Source: an uncultured bacterium (GTDB taxonomy: Bacteria > Bacillota > Clostridia > Oscillospirales > Acutalibacteraceae). Taken from it: a stretch of 64,000 nucleotides of DNA. The number at the start of each line of letters is the position of its first letter. The first letter of the stretch is position 1. Positions 44,761-54,019 of this stretch are shown in pieces. The stretch spans positions 1 through 64,000 of the forward strand of contig CASDTH010000043.1 of assembly GCA_949283655.1 (NCBI GenBank), in the 5' to 3' direction. The position numbers and the translations under genes were made by a program. Below the pieces are notes generated by a model. The model searched no databases. It saw only the letters and a list, made by a program, of their open reading frames with translations, and was not told the origin of the DNA.

Positions 44761-47169
44761 TTATTTTGTCACATTCCCAGTGTGCCAGATATCCTTTGCA
44801 TACTCCTGAATCGCACGGTCTGCTGCAAACCGGCCCGCCCCACTCGTATTCATCAGGGACATCCTGTTCCATCGCTCGCGATCCGCCCAGGCCTTGACGA
44901 CATCCCGCTGCGCACGCCGGTAATCATCGAAATCCGCCATTGCCATATACGGGTCGCTACCCGTCAGAGAGGAGGCAATCTCGGGGAAGGTTGCCCCATT
45001 GATGCCCAGCTTGAGCGCGTCGATCGCGCGGCGCAGCTCACTGTTATTCAGATAGTAGCTGTTGGGGTCATACCCACGGTGCTTGAGCGCATTCACCTCA
45101 GGCGTCGTCATGCCGAAGAGGAACATATTCTCATCGCCCACTGCCTCGCGGATCTCCACATTTGCTCCGTCCAGCGTGCCAAGTGTTAGTGCACCGTTGA
45201 GCATCAGCTTCATGTTGCCCGTGCCGCTGGCTTCCGTCCCAGCTAGGGAAATCTGCTCGCTGACATCAGCAGCCGGCATGAGCCGCTCCGCAAGCGTCAC
45301 ATTGTAATCCTCCATATAAACGACCTTCATCCGGTCACGCACGGCAGGATCCTTGTTGATCACATCCGCCAGCGCACAAATAAAGCTAATGATCTTTTTC
45401 GCCATAAAATAACCCGAAGCCGCCTTCGCGCCAAAAATATAGGTGTGGGGGGTGAAATCGAGGTTGGGATTTTCCTTAAGCATTAAATACTGCGAAAGGA
45501 TATGCAACGCATTGAGGTGTTGCCGCTTATATTCATGTAACCGCTTGACCTGTACATCGAAAATGGAGGTTGGGTCGAGCGTGATTCCATTTGTCTTTTT
45601 TACCAGCGCTGCAAAGCGCTCCTTGTTTTGCAGCTTTACCCTGCCGATCTCCGCAAGCACGCCGGCATCGTCGGCAAACTTGCGCAAGTTAAGCAACTCC
45701 TGTGCGTTATAGACATAGCCATCCCCAATCAGGCTGGTGATCAGCCCGCTCAGCGCCGGGTTGGACTGGCACAGCCAGCGGCGGTGCGCAATGCCGTTTG
45801 TCACATTTTTAAACTTGAGCGGTGTGAGGCCATAGAAATCCTTGAAAACGCTATCCTTAAGAATCTGGCTATGCAGGGCGGATACGCCGTTGACGCTGTG
45901 GCACGCAGCCACGCACAGGTTCGCCATGCGCACGACGCCGTTGGAGATAATCGCCATGCGCTCTACCCGGCCTGCGTCCCCTGTCGCCCCCCACACAAAG
46001 GCGCGGAAGCGGTTGTCAATCTCTTTCGTGATCTGGTGGATACGCGGGATCATCCGCTGGAAGAGATCCTCCGGCCAGCACTCCAGCGCCTCGCTCATCA
46101 CGGTATGATTCGTGTAGGCAAACGTGTTGGTAACGATCCGCCAGGCATCGTCCCATCCATAGCCGCACTCATCGAGCAAAATACGCATCAGCTCCGGGAT
46201 AGCCATGGTGGGGTGCGTATCGTTGATATGGATCGCCACTTTATCCGCAAAATTATCAAGCGACGGATACTGCCGCAAATGACGGTGGACAATATCCTGT
46301 ATGGAAGCGGAAACCAGGAAATACTGCTGGCGCAGCCGCAGGCTCTTGCCCTCTGGGTGGTTATCCGCCGGATACAGCACCTTGCTGATCACCTCTGCCA
46401 TCGCGTTTTGCTCCATCGCGCGCATATAGTCGCCCTGATTGAACAGCGTCATATCAAGGCCCGGGGCCTTTGCCGTCCACAGGCGCAGCACACTGATACC
46501 CCGGCCATCCTTACCGGAGACGAACATATCGTTCGGGATCGCCATGATCGGCTTATAGTTCCGGTGCTCCGTGTGATGATAGGGGCCATCCCATTGATCC
46601 TCGATCTGCCCCTCAAAACGCACCTCAATGGCGCACTCTTCCTTGGGCACGAGCCAGACATCACCTCCGGGCAGCCAAAAATCCGGCAGCTCCGTCTGCC
46701 ATCCATCCACAATCTTCTGCTTGAAGATCCCGTATTCATATAAGATAGAATAGCCCGTGGCCAGATAGCCCTGCGTAGCAAGGCCATCCAGGTAGCAGGC
46801 AGCAAGCCTGCCCAGGCCGCCATTGCCCAGGCCCGCATCCGGCTCGCTGTCATACAGGCTCTCCAGCTTAACGCCATAATCCGCCAGCACCTGGCTAAAC
46901 ACATCTGATAGCCCCAGGTTATAGAGGTTGTTTTTTAAAGAGCGGCCCATCAAAAATTCCATGCAAAGGTAATACACATGCTTCACATTCTCCTGATCTG
47001 CCTTCTGGGCAAACTCCGTGCGCCCATCGCTCATCATATCGCGCACAATCATCGCGATGGCCTTATAAAACTGCTCGTAGGAAGCCTCCTGCGGCGTCAC
47101 GCCGAAAAAGTGAGAAAGCTTCGCTGTGATCAGGCTATTCGCTTGTGCCTTAGAAAGTGTATATTTCAT
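44761..47169 (-). CDS. glgP: Glycogen/maltodextrin phosphorylase
   Basis: Releases glucose-1-phosphate from alpha-1,4-glucans. 802 residues, normal length. GRSLKNNLYNLGL, GLGNGGLGRLAACYLDGLAT and the PLP site EASGTGNMKLMLNGAL with its lysine are complete, as is IHINDTHPTMAIPELMRILL. Start at ATG 47169 with GGAGG upstream. Single gene: no other glycogen genes are adjacent. Ends at the bidirectional terminator shared with purB. Confidence 0.95.
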   Translation of the reverse strand: MKYTLSKAQANSLITAKLSHFFGVTPQEASYEQFYKAIAMIVRDMMSDGRTEFAQKADQENVKHVYYLCMEFLMGRSLKNNLYNLGLSDVFSQVLADYGVKLESLYDSEPDAGLGNGGLGRLAACYLDGLATQGYLATGYSILYEYGIFKQKIVDGWQTELPDFWLPGGDVWLVPKEECAIEVRFEGQIEDQWDGPYHHTEHRNYKPIMAIPNDMFVSGKDGRGISVLRLWTAKAPGLDMTLFNQGDYMRAMEQNAMAEVISKVLYPADNHPEGKSLRLRQQYFLVSASIQDIVHRHLRQYPSLDNFADKVAIHINDTHPTMAIPELMRILLDECGYGWDDAWRIVTNTFAYTNHTVMSEALECWPEDLFQRMIPRIHQITKEIDNRFRAFVWGATGDAGRVERMAIISNGVVRMANLCVAACHSVNGVSALHSQILKDSVFKDFYGLTPLKFKNVTNGIAHRRWLCQSNPALSGLITSLIGDGYVYNAQELLNLRKFADDAGVLAEIGRVKLQNKERFAALVKKTNGITLDPTSIFDVQVKRLHEYKRQHLNALHILSQYLMLKENPNLDFTPHTYIFGAKAASGYFMAKKIISFICALADVINKDPAVRDRMKVVYMEDYNVTLAERLMPAADVSEQISLAGTEASGTGNMKLMLNGALTLGTLDGANVEIREAVGDENMFLFGMTTPEVNALKHRGYDPNSYYLNNSELRRAIDALKLGINGATFPEIASSLTGSDPYMAMADFDDYRRAQRDVVKAWADRERWNRMSLMNTSGAGRFAADRAIQEYAKDIWHTGNVTK

Positions 47170-47556
47170 ACGTTTCCTCCAAAAAATTTTGTTAAAAATG
47201 ATATTAAATCCGGATGCTTTATCTATTTTATACCAAAATTCATAAAATTTCAACTATAACAAGCAGATTTTATCCCACACGCATTTATTTCTCTGGTACA
47301 CAGTTGGCTTTCCTCTTCCGGGGTGCTATCACGCTTGTCTTTTCAGCATGCGCAATTTTGTATGGAACATACTTGCGCACCGGCGCGCTTTTAATGGAGA
47401 AAAAGAGGTTTTCCTCTTTCCCATATTCCTAATCTATAGTATAATAAAACATAGAATGGTTTATGGAGCCCATTTGTTTATCCTCATGCTATTAGGATGC
47501 GTTGCGAAACAGCCGTTCGTTCAGGCGGATTATTGAAGAAAGGGATGGTACTAAAA
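47170..47556. other. 387-bp intergenic region between glgP and zapA
   Basis: AT-rich near glgP. A stem AAAGAGG-TTTT-CCTCTTT lies at about 47403-47420, and a TATAAT box at about 47439 probably belongs to the zapA promoter. No RNA gene was recognised. Confidence 0.4.
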
Positions 47557-47922
47557 ATGGAAAAGAACAGGGTCAAGCTTCAAATTTGCGGTACGGATTA
47601 TTATATCACAACAGAAGATGATGTGGAATACACACAGTCGCTCGGCGCACAGCTGGATGAAACCATCAGCGGCCTGATGCGGGAAAACAACCGCCTCTCG
47701 CTGACGCAGGCGGCCATTCTCGCCTCTCTTGACGCGATGGATGCCTATCGAAAATCAGAGAGCAGCGCAGATAATTTGCGCTCCCAAATTCGGGAATATC
47801 TTGAGGACTCCGCGCGGGCGCGCATGGAGGTTGAAGTCTCCCGCCGCGAGGTTGACCGCCTCAACCGGGAGATTCAAAACCTGCGGGCCAAGCTGGCAGA
47901 AGCCGGGAAGAAGGACAGATGA
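47557..47922 (+). CDS. zapA: Cell division protein ZapA
   Basis: Stabilises FtsZ filaments at the division site. 121 residues: an N-terminal beta region (KNRVKLQICGTDYYITTEDD), a helix with LTQAAILASLDAMD, and a long C-terminal coiled coil (about 65-118) rich in E, R and K. Start ATG 47557; ATG 47545 is possible, but its binding site would touch the codon. Its end overlaps the peptidase U32 start by four bases, a pairing often seen in Bacillota. Confidence 0.88.
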   Translation: MEKNRVKLQICGTDYYITTEDDVEYTQSLGAQLDETISGLMRENNRLSLTQAAILASLDAMDAYRKSESSADNLRSQIREYLEDSARARMEVEVSRREVDRLNREIQNLRAKLAEAGKKDR

Positions 47923-49988
47923 CTGGAGCCCAGAATGCGGAGATTCTCGCCCCTGCCGGCACAATGGAAGCGCTCACCGCAGCGGTGCGCTGCGGTGCGG
48001 ATGCTGTCTATCTCGGCGGGAAGCTGCTTAATGCACGCCGCAATGCGGCGAATTTTGAGGAGGAAGCACTCCGGCAGGCCGTGCGCTACTGCCATGGGCA
48101 CGGCGTTAAGGTGTATTTGACATTAAATACCCTAGCGCGGGATCAGGAGATGCAGGAAGCAGAGCATATGCTCGCTCTGAGCTGCAGCGCAGGGGTGGAC
48201 GCCCTGATTATTCAGGATCTCGGGATCGCCAAGCTTGCGCGCGCTTGTGTGCCTGGCATTCCAATGCATGCATCAACGCAGATGTCCGTTCAAACACTGG
48301 CGGGGCTGGAGGAGTTGGCCGCCCTCGGCTTTACCCGCGCAGTTTTGCCGCGCGAGCTCTCCTTTGCTGAAATTCGGGAGATCGCCTCCCGCGCACCGCT
48401 GGAGCTTGAGATGTTCATCCATGGCGCGCTGTGCATGTGCGTCTCCGGCCAGTGCTATTTAAGCGCCATGCTCGGCTCCCGCTCCGGCAGCCGTGGGCTC
48501 TGCGCACAGCCCTGCCGGCTGCCATTTGCCGCGCCCGGAGGCACGGGGCATGATCTGAGCCTGAAGGATCTCTCCCTCATTGAGCACATCCGGCAGCTGC
48601 ACGCAGCCGGCGTGCATTCCTTTAAAATCGAAGGCCGGATGAAACGGCCGGAATATGTAGCCGCCGCTGTAACGGCCTGCAGGCAGGCTTTGGAGGGCGA
48701 GGTGGCCCCTGCGCTCGCCGCGCAGCTGCAAGCGGTTTTTTCCCGTTCCGGCTTTACAGACGGGTATTTTACCGCCAGGCGGGGCCGGCCGATGTTTGGC
48801 GTACGCGGCAGAGAGGATGTAGCGGCTGCAGCACCTGTGCTGAAGGAGCTCGCCCGGCTTTACGAAAAGGAACAGCCGCTGATTGGCGTATCCTTCTCCC
48901 TCTGTGTCCAGCCAGGCACACCTCCCACACTGCATGCCTGCGCGCGCAGCGTACGCACAGATGTGCAGGCGGAAACGCCGCCAGAGCCCGCTCGTTCTCG
49001 CCCCCTGGAGGAGGTAACGGCGGCGCGCCAGCTCTCCAAATGTGGCGGCACGCCATTTTATGCAAAAGAGATCACCTGTGATATCGCGCCGGGTTTCACG
49101 CTGCCTGCTGCACAGCTCAACGCATTGCGGCGTGCAGCGCTGGATGCATTGGCTCTCCAGCTGGAAAAAACGCATCAAACGCCCTTTCATCCTGCACGGC
49201 ATCCCTCCGTACAGCGCCGGCCGCAACCGCAGCACTCCACTGCATGGTATGCCCGCTTTGCAGATTACACACAGCTGCCTGCTAATCTAAGCGCCTATAC
49301 CTGCGTTTATCTGCCGCTGCATACGCCCCCAGAGCAGCTCGGGCGGTTGGTATCCGCCGGCCACCCCATTGCTGTGGAAATTCCCCGCGGCTTGTTTGGG
49401 CAGGAGGCGACTGCGCGCGCCCGGCTTGCGGCTGCAAAAAAAGCCGGCGTTGCAGCGGCCCTGGCGCATACGCTGGATGGCGTGCACATGGCGCGCGAGG
49501 CCGGGATGGAAATACACGGCGGGTTTGGCCTGAACCTGTTCAACACCGCCGCGCTCATGCAGGCAGAAGCGTTGGGGATCAGCCGCGCCACCCTTTCCTT
49601 TGAGCTAACGTTTGCACAAGCCGCTGCGCTTGGCGGCAGCTTGCCACGCGGCCTGCTTGCTTACGGCCGCTTCCCGTTGATGCTCACACGCAACTGCCCA
49701 CTCGCCAACGGGTATCGTTGTGCCTCCTGCGGCCAAGACGGCGCTATAACGGACCGCAAGGGCGTTTCCTTCCCCATTCGCTGCACAGACGGGTGCAGCG
49801 AGCTGCTCAACTCCCGCCCGGTCTATCTGGCGGACAGGCTCGCTGAGATTCGAAACATCGACTACCTGCTGCTCTATTTTACGCAAGAATCGCCGGAAGC
49901 GTGCGCCCATATCCTCGCCCAATACCAACAGCACGCCGCACCCTCGGGGGAATACACACGCGGCTTATACTACCGTGGTGTCGAATAG
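47919..49988 (+). CDS. Peptidase U32-family protein (RlhA/TrhP-like)
   Basis: 689 residues. The N-terminal U32 domain has AEILAPAGTMEALTAAVRCG, GADAVYLGG and the signature MFIHGALCMCVSGQCYLS, with further cysteines in GLCAQPCRLPF. A C-terminal region (about 370-600, DUF3656-type) follows. Despite the name, studied relatives (RlhA, TrhO/TrhP) are needed for hydroxylation of rRNA or tRNA bases, so an RNA-modifying role is more likely than proteolysis. Translationally coupled to zapA. Confidence 0.88.
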   Translation: MTGAQNAEILAPAGTMEALTAAVRCGADAVYLGGKLLNARRNAANFEEEALRQAVRYCHGHGVKVYLTLNTLARDQEMQEAEHMLALSCSAGVDALIIQDLGIAKLARACVPGIPMHASTQMSVQTLAGLEELAALGFTRAVLPRELSFAEIREIASRAPLELEMFIHGALCMCVSGQCYLSAMLGSRSGSRGLCAQPCRLPFAAPGGTGHDLSLKDLSLIEHIRQLHAAGVHSFKIEGRMKRPEYVAAAVTACRQALEGEVAPALAAQLQAVFSRSGFTDGYFTARRGRPMFGVRGREDVAAAAPVLKELARLYEKEQPLIGVSFSLCVQPGTPPTLHACARSVRTDVQAETPPEPARSRPLEEVTAARQLSKCGGTPFYAKEITCDIAPGFTLPAAQLNALRRAALDALALQLEKTHQTPFHPARHPSVQRRPQPQHSTAWYARFADYTQLPANLSAYTCVYLPLHTPPEQLGRLVSAGHPIAVEIPRGLFGQEATARARLAAAKKAGVAAALAHTLDGVHMAREAGMEIHGGFGLNLFNTAALMQAEALGISRATLSFELTFAQAAALGGSLPRGLLAYGRFPLMLTRNCPLANGYRCASCGQDGAITDRKGVSFPIRCTDGCSELLNSRPVYLADRLAEIRNIDYLLLYFTQESPEACAHILAQYQQHAAPSGEYTRGLYYRGVE

Positions 49989-50073
49989 CACAATCCTCCC
50001 TCTCCGCTTTTTCCTCGGCAGGGTCTTTCTGCCCGCCGCCGGGTTGATTCTTTTTTACAGGAGGCAAATCGCC

Positions 50074-50511
50074 ATGACCACCTTAAAAATCAAAAAAGTC
50101 CGCCCGGCTGCCGTGCTGCCGCAGCGGGCTACCGCCGGCAGCGCAGGGATTGACCTGTGCGCCTGCCTGGAGGCGCCGCTCGTTCTTCCCCCGCGCAGGC
50201 ATGCCCTGGTGCCCACCGGTATCGCCATCGGCTTGCCGGAAAATACGGCAGGCTTCGTCTTTGCGCGCAGCGGGCTCGGCATCAAGCATGGAATTGCGCT
50301 CTCCAATGGTGTTGGCGTAATTGACAGGGATTACACGGGTGAAGTCTGCGTCGGCCTGCTGAATCAGTTTGAAGAGGCCTATGAGATCCAGCCCGGCGAA
50401 CGCATTGCCCAGCTGGTTGTGCTGCCTGTGCTCTGCCCGCCAATAGAAGAGGTTGATGCGCTTGCAGAAACCTCCCGTGGCAGCGGCGGTTTTGGCTCCA
50501 CAGGAAAATAA
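50074..50511 (+). CDS. dut: dUTP diphosphatase
   Basis: Hydrolyses dUTP to dUMP to keep uracil out of DNA. 145 residues, trimeric type: RATAGSAGIDLCA, VPTGIAIGLPENT, ARSGLGIKHGIALSNGVGVIDRDYTGE split across motifs 2 and 3, GERIAQLVV and the C-terminal RGSGGFGSTG. Start at ATG 50074 with AGGAGG upstream. The following maf gene also removes unwanted nucleotides. Confidence 0.95.
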   Translation: MTTLKIKKVRPAAVLPQRATAGSAGIDLCACLEAPLVLPPRRHALVPTGIAIGLPENTAGFVFARSGLGIKHGIALSNGVGVIDRDYTGEVCVGLLNQFEEAYEIQPGERIAQLVVLPVLCPPIEEVDALAETSRGSGGFGSTGK

Positions 50512-50579
50512 CGCTTTATCGCTGGAATTAACTAAGAACTATCCTATTACCTAAATTTTATTTTTCTCAAAGGATGAGA

Positions 50580-51164
50580 ATGCGTATGAATTTGATTCTT
50601 GCCTCTGCCTCTCCCCGCCGGCAGGAAATTCTCGCGAATGCCGGCTATCCCTTCCGTGTACGCCCGGCTGACCTGGAGGAGCATTTTGACCGCAGCCTTC
50701 CCATTGGCCAGGCCGCAGCCGCCCTTGCTGCCCAAAAGGCTGCCTGCGTAGCGCGGAGCGCTGCAGAGGACGAAGTGATCCTCGCGGCGGATACCGTCGT
50801 AGCGCATGAAGGGCGCGTGCTCGGCAAGCCCAGGGATGAAGCGGACGCTTTCGCCATGCTCCGGCTTCTGTCCGGCAGCTGCCATACCGTTTATACCGGC
50901 GTGTGTATCGCCGTGCCTGGAGCCGCGCCTGATACTTTTTTCTGCTCCACTACTGTCCGGTTTTATCCTTTGACGGACGATAGCATCCGGCGCTATATTG
51001 CAACTGGCGAACCGATGGATAAGGCTGGAGCTTACGGGATTCAGGGTTATGGCTGCCTTTTGGTGGCGGGCATTGAGGGCGACTATTTCAATGTGATGGG
51101 GCTGCCCATTGCGCAAGCCGCACGCCGCCTCGCCCCCTATGGGCTAACGGGCCGGGTTTTATAG
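50580..51164 (+). CDS. maf: Maf-family nucleotide pyrophosphatase
   Basis: Hydrolyses non-canonical or excess nucleoside triphosphates. 194 residues: LILASASPRRQEILANAG at the start, AADTVVAHEGRVLGKPRDE, and EPMDKAGAYGIQGYG. Three in-frame ATGs lie close together (50574, 50580, 50586); 50580 has the best spacing to AAAGG. It precedes the mre cluster, as in many Bacillota. Confidence 0.92.
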   Translation: MRMNLILASASPRRQEILANAGYPFRVRPADLEEHFDRSLPIGQAAAALAAQKAACVARSAAEDEVILAADTVVAHEGRVLGKPRDEADAFAMLRLLSGSCHTVYTGVCIAVPGAAPDTFFCSTTVRFYPLTDDSIRRYIATGEPMDKAGAYGIQGYGCLLVAGIEGDYFNVMGLPIAQAARRLAPYGLTGRVL

Positions 51165-51256
51165 CGCCCGCCCGTAAATCTCTTCAGATTCAGGCGGGAT
51201 ATCTATTTTCGCCAGAAAAACGGGCGAAAAACTGCGCAGGTTTTTCCCATTTGCAG

Positions 51257-51285
51257 TTGAGAAAGTCCGCAATTAAGGGTATAAT
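51257..51285 (+). promoter_or_regulatory. Promoter of the mreBCD-PBP2 operon
   Basis: TTGAGA (51257-51262), 17 bp, TATAAT (51280-51285). Confidence 0.7.
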
Positions 51286-51344
51286 AATATACGTTATGGG
51301 CACAGCCGGCTTCCGGCCCCCGCTTGGAAAGGAGTTTGAACGCC

Positions 51345-52361
51345 ATGTTATTTTCACAGGATATCGGCATTGACCTTGGCACTGCTAATACACTCGTCTT
51401 TGTAAAAGGAAAGGGGATCGTCACCCGAGAGCCCTCCGTGGTTGCGGTAGACGTCCGCTCCAATCCAAACCGTGTCGTGGCGGTCGGCATTGAGGCAAAG
51501 GAAATGATCGGCCGTACACCCGGCTCCATCATCGCGGTGCGCCCGCTGAAGGATGGCGTCATTGCCGATTTTGACATCACCGCCGATATGCTCAAGGAGT
51601 TTATCCGCCGCGCAACGAGCGGCTCCCCCTTTAACCGCGCCCGCGTGATGATCTGCATCCCCTCCGGCGTTACCGAGGTAGAGAAGCGCGCGGTGCATGA
51701 TGCAGCGCGCAGCGCCGGAGCAAAGTACGTAAGCCTCATCGACGAGCCGATGGCCGCCGCAATTGGCGCAGGCCTGCCCGTCAGCGAGGCGACGGGCAGC
51801 ATGGTTGTCGATATTGGCGGCGGCACCTCCGAGGTAGCCGTGATTTCCCTGGGGGATATCGTCACCTCCCGCTCTGCACGCATCGCGGGTGACAATTTTG
51901 ATGAGGCGATTATTTCCTATATTAAAAAGAAATATAACCTGCTGGTCGGCGAGCGCACAGCGGAGGATATCAAGATCAAAATCGGCTCCGCCTACCCCTA
52001 CGAGGGCGAGGGCACGATGGATGTGAAAGGCCGCAACCTGATGGATGGCCTGCCCAAAAACATTGAGATCAGCTCTGAGGAGATCCGGGAGGCACTGGCG
52101 GACCCGGTTAACCAGATTCTCGACGCTATCCGCGCCACGCTGGAAAAAACGCCGCCGGAGCTCTCTGCGGATATCATTGACCACGGCATCATGCTCACAG
52201 GCGGCGGCGCGCTCCTGCGCGGTCTGGATCGCCTGATCTCTGTAGAGACAAAGATGCCCGTCCACGTGGCGGAAAACCCGTTGGACTGCGTGGTGGATGG
52301 CACCGGCATGTGCTTGGAATCCAATGTGCTCGGCATCACCGGCACAAGGGATTATAACTGA
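51345..52361 (+). CDS. mreB: Rod shape-determining protein MreB
   Basis: Actin-like ATPase that guides side-wall synthesis. 338 residues: phosphate-1 loop [34 protein letters not shown] (phosphate 2) and [15 protein letters not shown] (adenosine). Complete. Start ATG 51345, with AAGGAG ten bases upstream. First gene of mreB-mreC-mreD-mrdA, which predicts a rod-shaped cell. Confidence 0.96.
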   Translation: MLFSQDIGIDLGTANTLVFVKGKGIVTREPSVVAVDVRSNPNRVVAVGIEAKEMIGRTPGSIIAVRPLKDGVIADFDITADMLKEFIRRATSGSPFNRARVMICIPSGVTEVEKRAVHDAARSAGAKYVSLIDEPMAAAIGAGLPVSEATGSMVVDIGGGTSEVAVISLGDIVTSRSARIAGDNFDEAIISYIKKKYNLLVGERTAEDIKIKIGSAYPYEGEGTMDVKGRNLMDGLPKNIEISSEEIREALADPVNQILDAIRATLEKTPPELSADIIDHGIMLTGGGALLRGLDRLISVETKMPVHVAENPLDCVVDGTGMCLESNVLGITGTRDYN

Positions 52362-52402
52362 CCCCTTTCAAAATCTAACCGAAAGGCAGGCGAGGAGCTT
52401 CC

Positions 52403-53281
52403 ATGCGGCGTTTTTTCCATAGTAAGCGCTTCAAAGTGTTGCTCGGCATCCTTGCCGCGCTGATCATCGGCATCATCATTGCGGCGGCCTCCCATAGCGG
52501 AGCGTCGCCTTCTTCCTCTATTCTGGGCACAATTTTTTCTCCGGTGCAGCGGCTTTCCTCCTATGTAGCAGAAAAAATCGGTGATTTTACAGGCAGCTTT
52601 GTCTCTGCGAGTACTTACGCGAAGGAAATTGACGAGCTCAGGCAGCAGATCGCCGAGTATCAGAAAAAGCTGACGGATTACGATGATATGAAGCGCCAAA
52701 TTGAATCCTATGAATCCGTCTTGGGCGTCAAGGAGGCCCATCAGGATTGGGAGATGACGCCCGCCTCCATTGTGGCGCGTGATTCAGCCGATTTGTTTTA
52801 TGCTTTCACGCTCGATAAGGGCTCTTACGACGGCGTGGAGGTCAATGACCCTGTGATCTCCGGCCAGTATCTGGTCGGGCGGGTAGAGCGTGTGTGGAGC
52901 ACCGGCTGCTCTGTCAAGACCATTTTGGATCCATCCGTTAATGTCAGCGCGGAGGAATCCAACACGAATGAGCAGGGTGTCCTCACCACTGATATTGAGC
53001 TCTCCCGTGAGGGAAAATGCAGGCTCACCGGCTTGGAGCGCACAACGGTTGTCTCCAAGGGCGGCATTGTGCAAACCTCCGGCGCAGGCGAGTTTTTTCC
53101 GCAGGGCATTCTCATTGGCACAGTGGAGGATGTGCAGAATAACACCTATGATATTTCTGCCTATGCAATTGTAGAGCCGGGTATTGACGTCAGCGCGGTC
53201 AGCGATGTGTTCATCATCACCGCCTTTGCAGGGCAGGCTACCGGGGATGAGGCTGCTGGCGAAACGGGCGCCGCGCAGTAA
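52403..53281 (+). CDS. mreC: Rod shape-determining protein MreC
   Basis: 292 residues with an N-terminal membrane helix (about 11-30), a coiled coil (about 70-112, YAKEIDELRQQIAEYQKKL) and a two-lobed beta domain with YAFTLDKGSYDGVEVNDPVI, which includes the usual DkGs.GV..n.pV pattern. It links MreB to the periplasmic/extracellular synthesis machinery, including the PBP2 encoded downstream. An acidic, alanine-rich tail ends the protein. Confidence 0.93.
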   Translation: MRRFFHSKRFKVLLGILAALIIGIIIAAASHSGASPSSSILGTIFSPVQRLSSYVAEKIGDFTGSFVSASTYAKEIDELRQQIAEYQKKLTDYDDMKRQIESYESVLGVKEAHQDWEMTPASIVARDSADLFYAFTLDKGSYDGVEVNDPVISGQYLVGRVERVWSTGCSVKTILDPSVNVSAEESNTNEQGVLTTDIELSREGKCRLTGLERTTVVSKGGIVQTSGAGEFFPQGILIGTVEDVQNNTYDISAYAIVEPGIDVSAVSDVFIITAFAGQATGDEAAGETGAAQ

Positions 53282-53332
53282 GCCGCTTTCATTGTTATCA
53301 TCCTACAGGAGCCCGAGAGGGGGCGCTTTCAT

Positions 53333-53884
53333 TTGCTTAAAAAAGAGAAAAAACAGGTTTACCTGCGCTGGGCGATTACGGCACTCGTGATCCTTCTGGT
53401 TTCCCTCGTGCAGAATACAGGCGGCCTTCTTCCCAAAATTTATGGGGTCAGCGCCATGCCGTTGATCCCTCTAACTGTCTGTATCGCCATGCTGGAGCGT
53501 GAAATGGCGGGCGCCTGCTTTGGGATGTTTGCCGGTATGCTGTGGGATGCCGTCACGGTGCGGGGGGATGGCTTCCACGCAGTGGTCCTGCTGCTCATCG
53601 GTTGTGTGTGCGGCCTCTTGCTACACTATTTGATGCGCATGAATTTTGTCACAGCTCTCTTGCTGGCTGCGTGCGCAGCCCTGCTGCACAATGTGCTTTA
53701 CTGGCTGGTTTTTCTGGCCATCCCAGGCTATGCAGGCGCATGGGGCGCGCTGCTGCGTTTTTATCTGCCCGCCAGCCTGTATTCTCTTATTTTTTTACCG
53801 GTCTTCTTTTTCCCGCTGCGTGCACTGAGCAGGCGGCTCAAGAATCCGCTTTCTACAAATGAGGAGCCGTCTGTGGTTTTATAA
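53333..53884 (+). CDS. mreD: Rod shape-determining protein MreD
   Basis: 183 residues, five to six membrane helices, poorly conserved as is usual for MreD. VSLVQNTGGLLPKIYGVSAM and GCVCGLLLHYLMRMN are among the loops. Start proposed at TTG 53333 with GAGGGGG about 11 bases upstream; no ATG fits. Position between mreC and PBP2 supports the call. Confidence 0.85.
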   Translation: MLKKEKKQVYLRWAITALVILLVSLVQNTGGLLPKIYGVSAMPLIPLTVCIAMLEREMAGACFGMFAGMLWDAVTVRGDGFHAVVLLLIGCVCGLLLHYLMRMNFVTALLLAACAALLHNVLYWLVFLAIPGYAGAWGALLRFYLPASLYSLIFLPVFFFPLRALSRRLKNPLSTNEEPSVVL

Positions 53885-54019
53885 CTCCGGCCGGCAAAAG
53901 AAACGATTCCGGCACAGCAACCCTGCACCGCTGTGTCGGTTCCGGTTTGGGCGAGGGAAGGCACGCCAAAGGGATATCCCCTGGCGCGTTTTCCCCTTTC
54001 TTGCAGAAAGGAGCTTCTG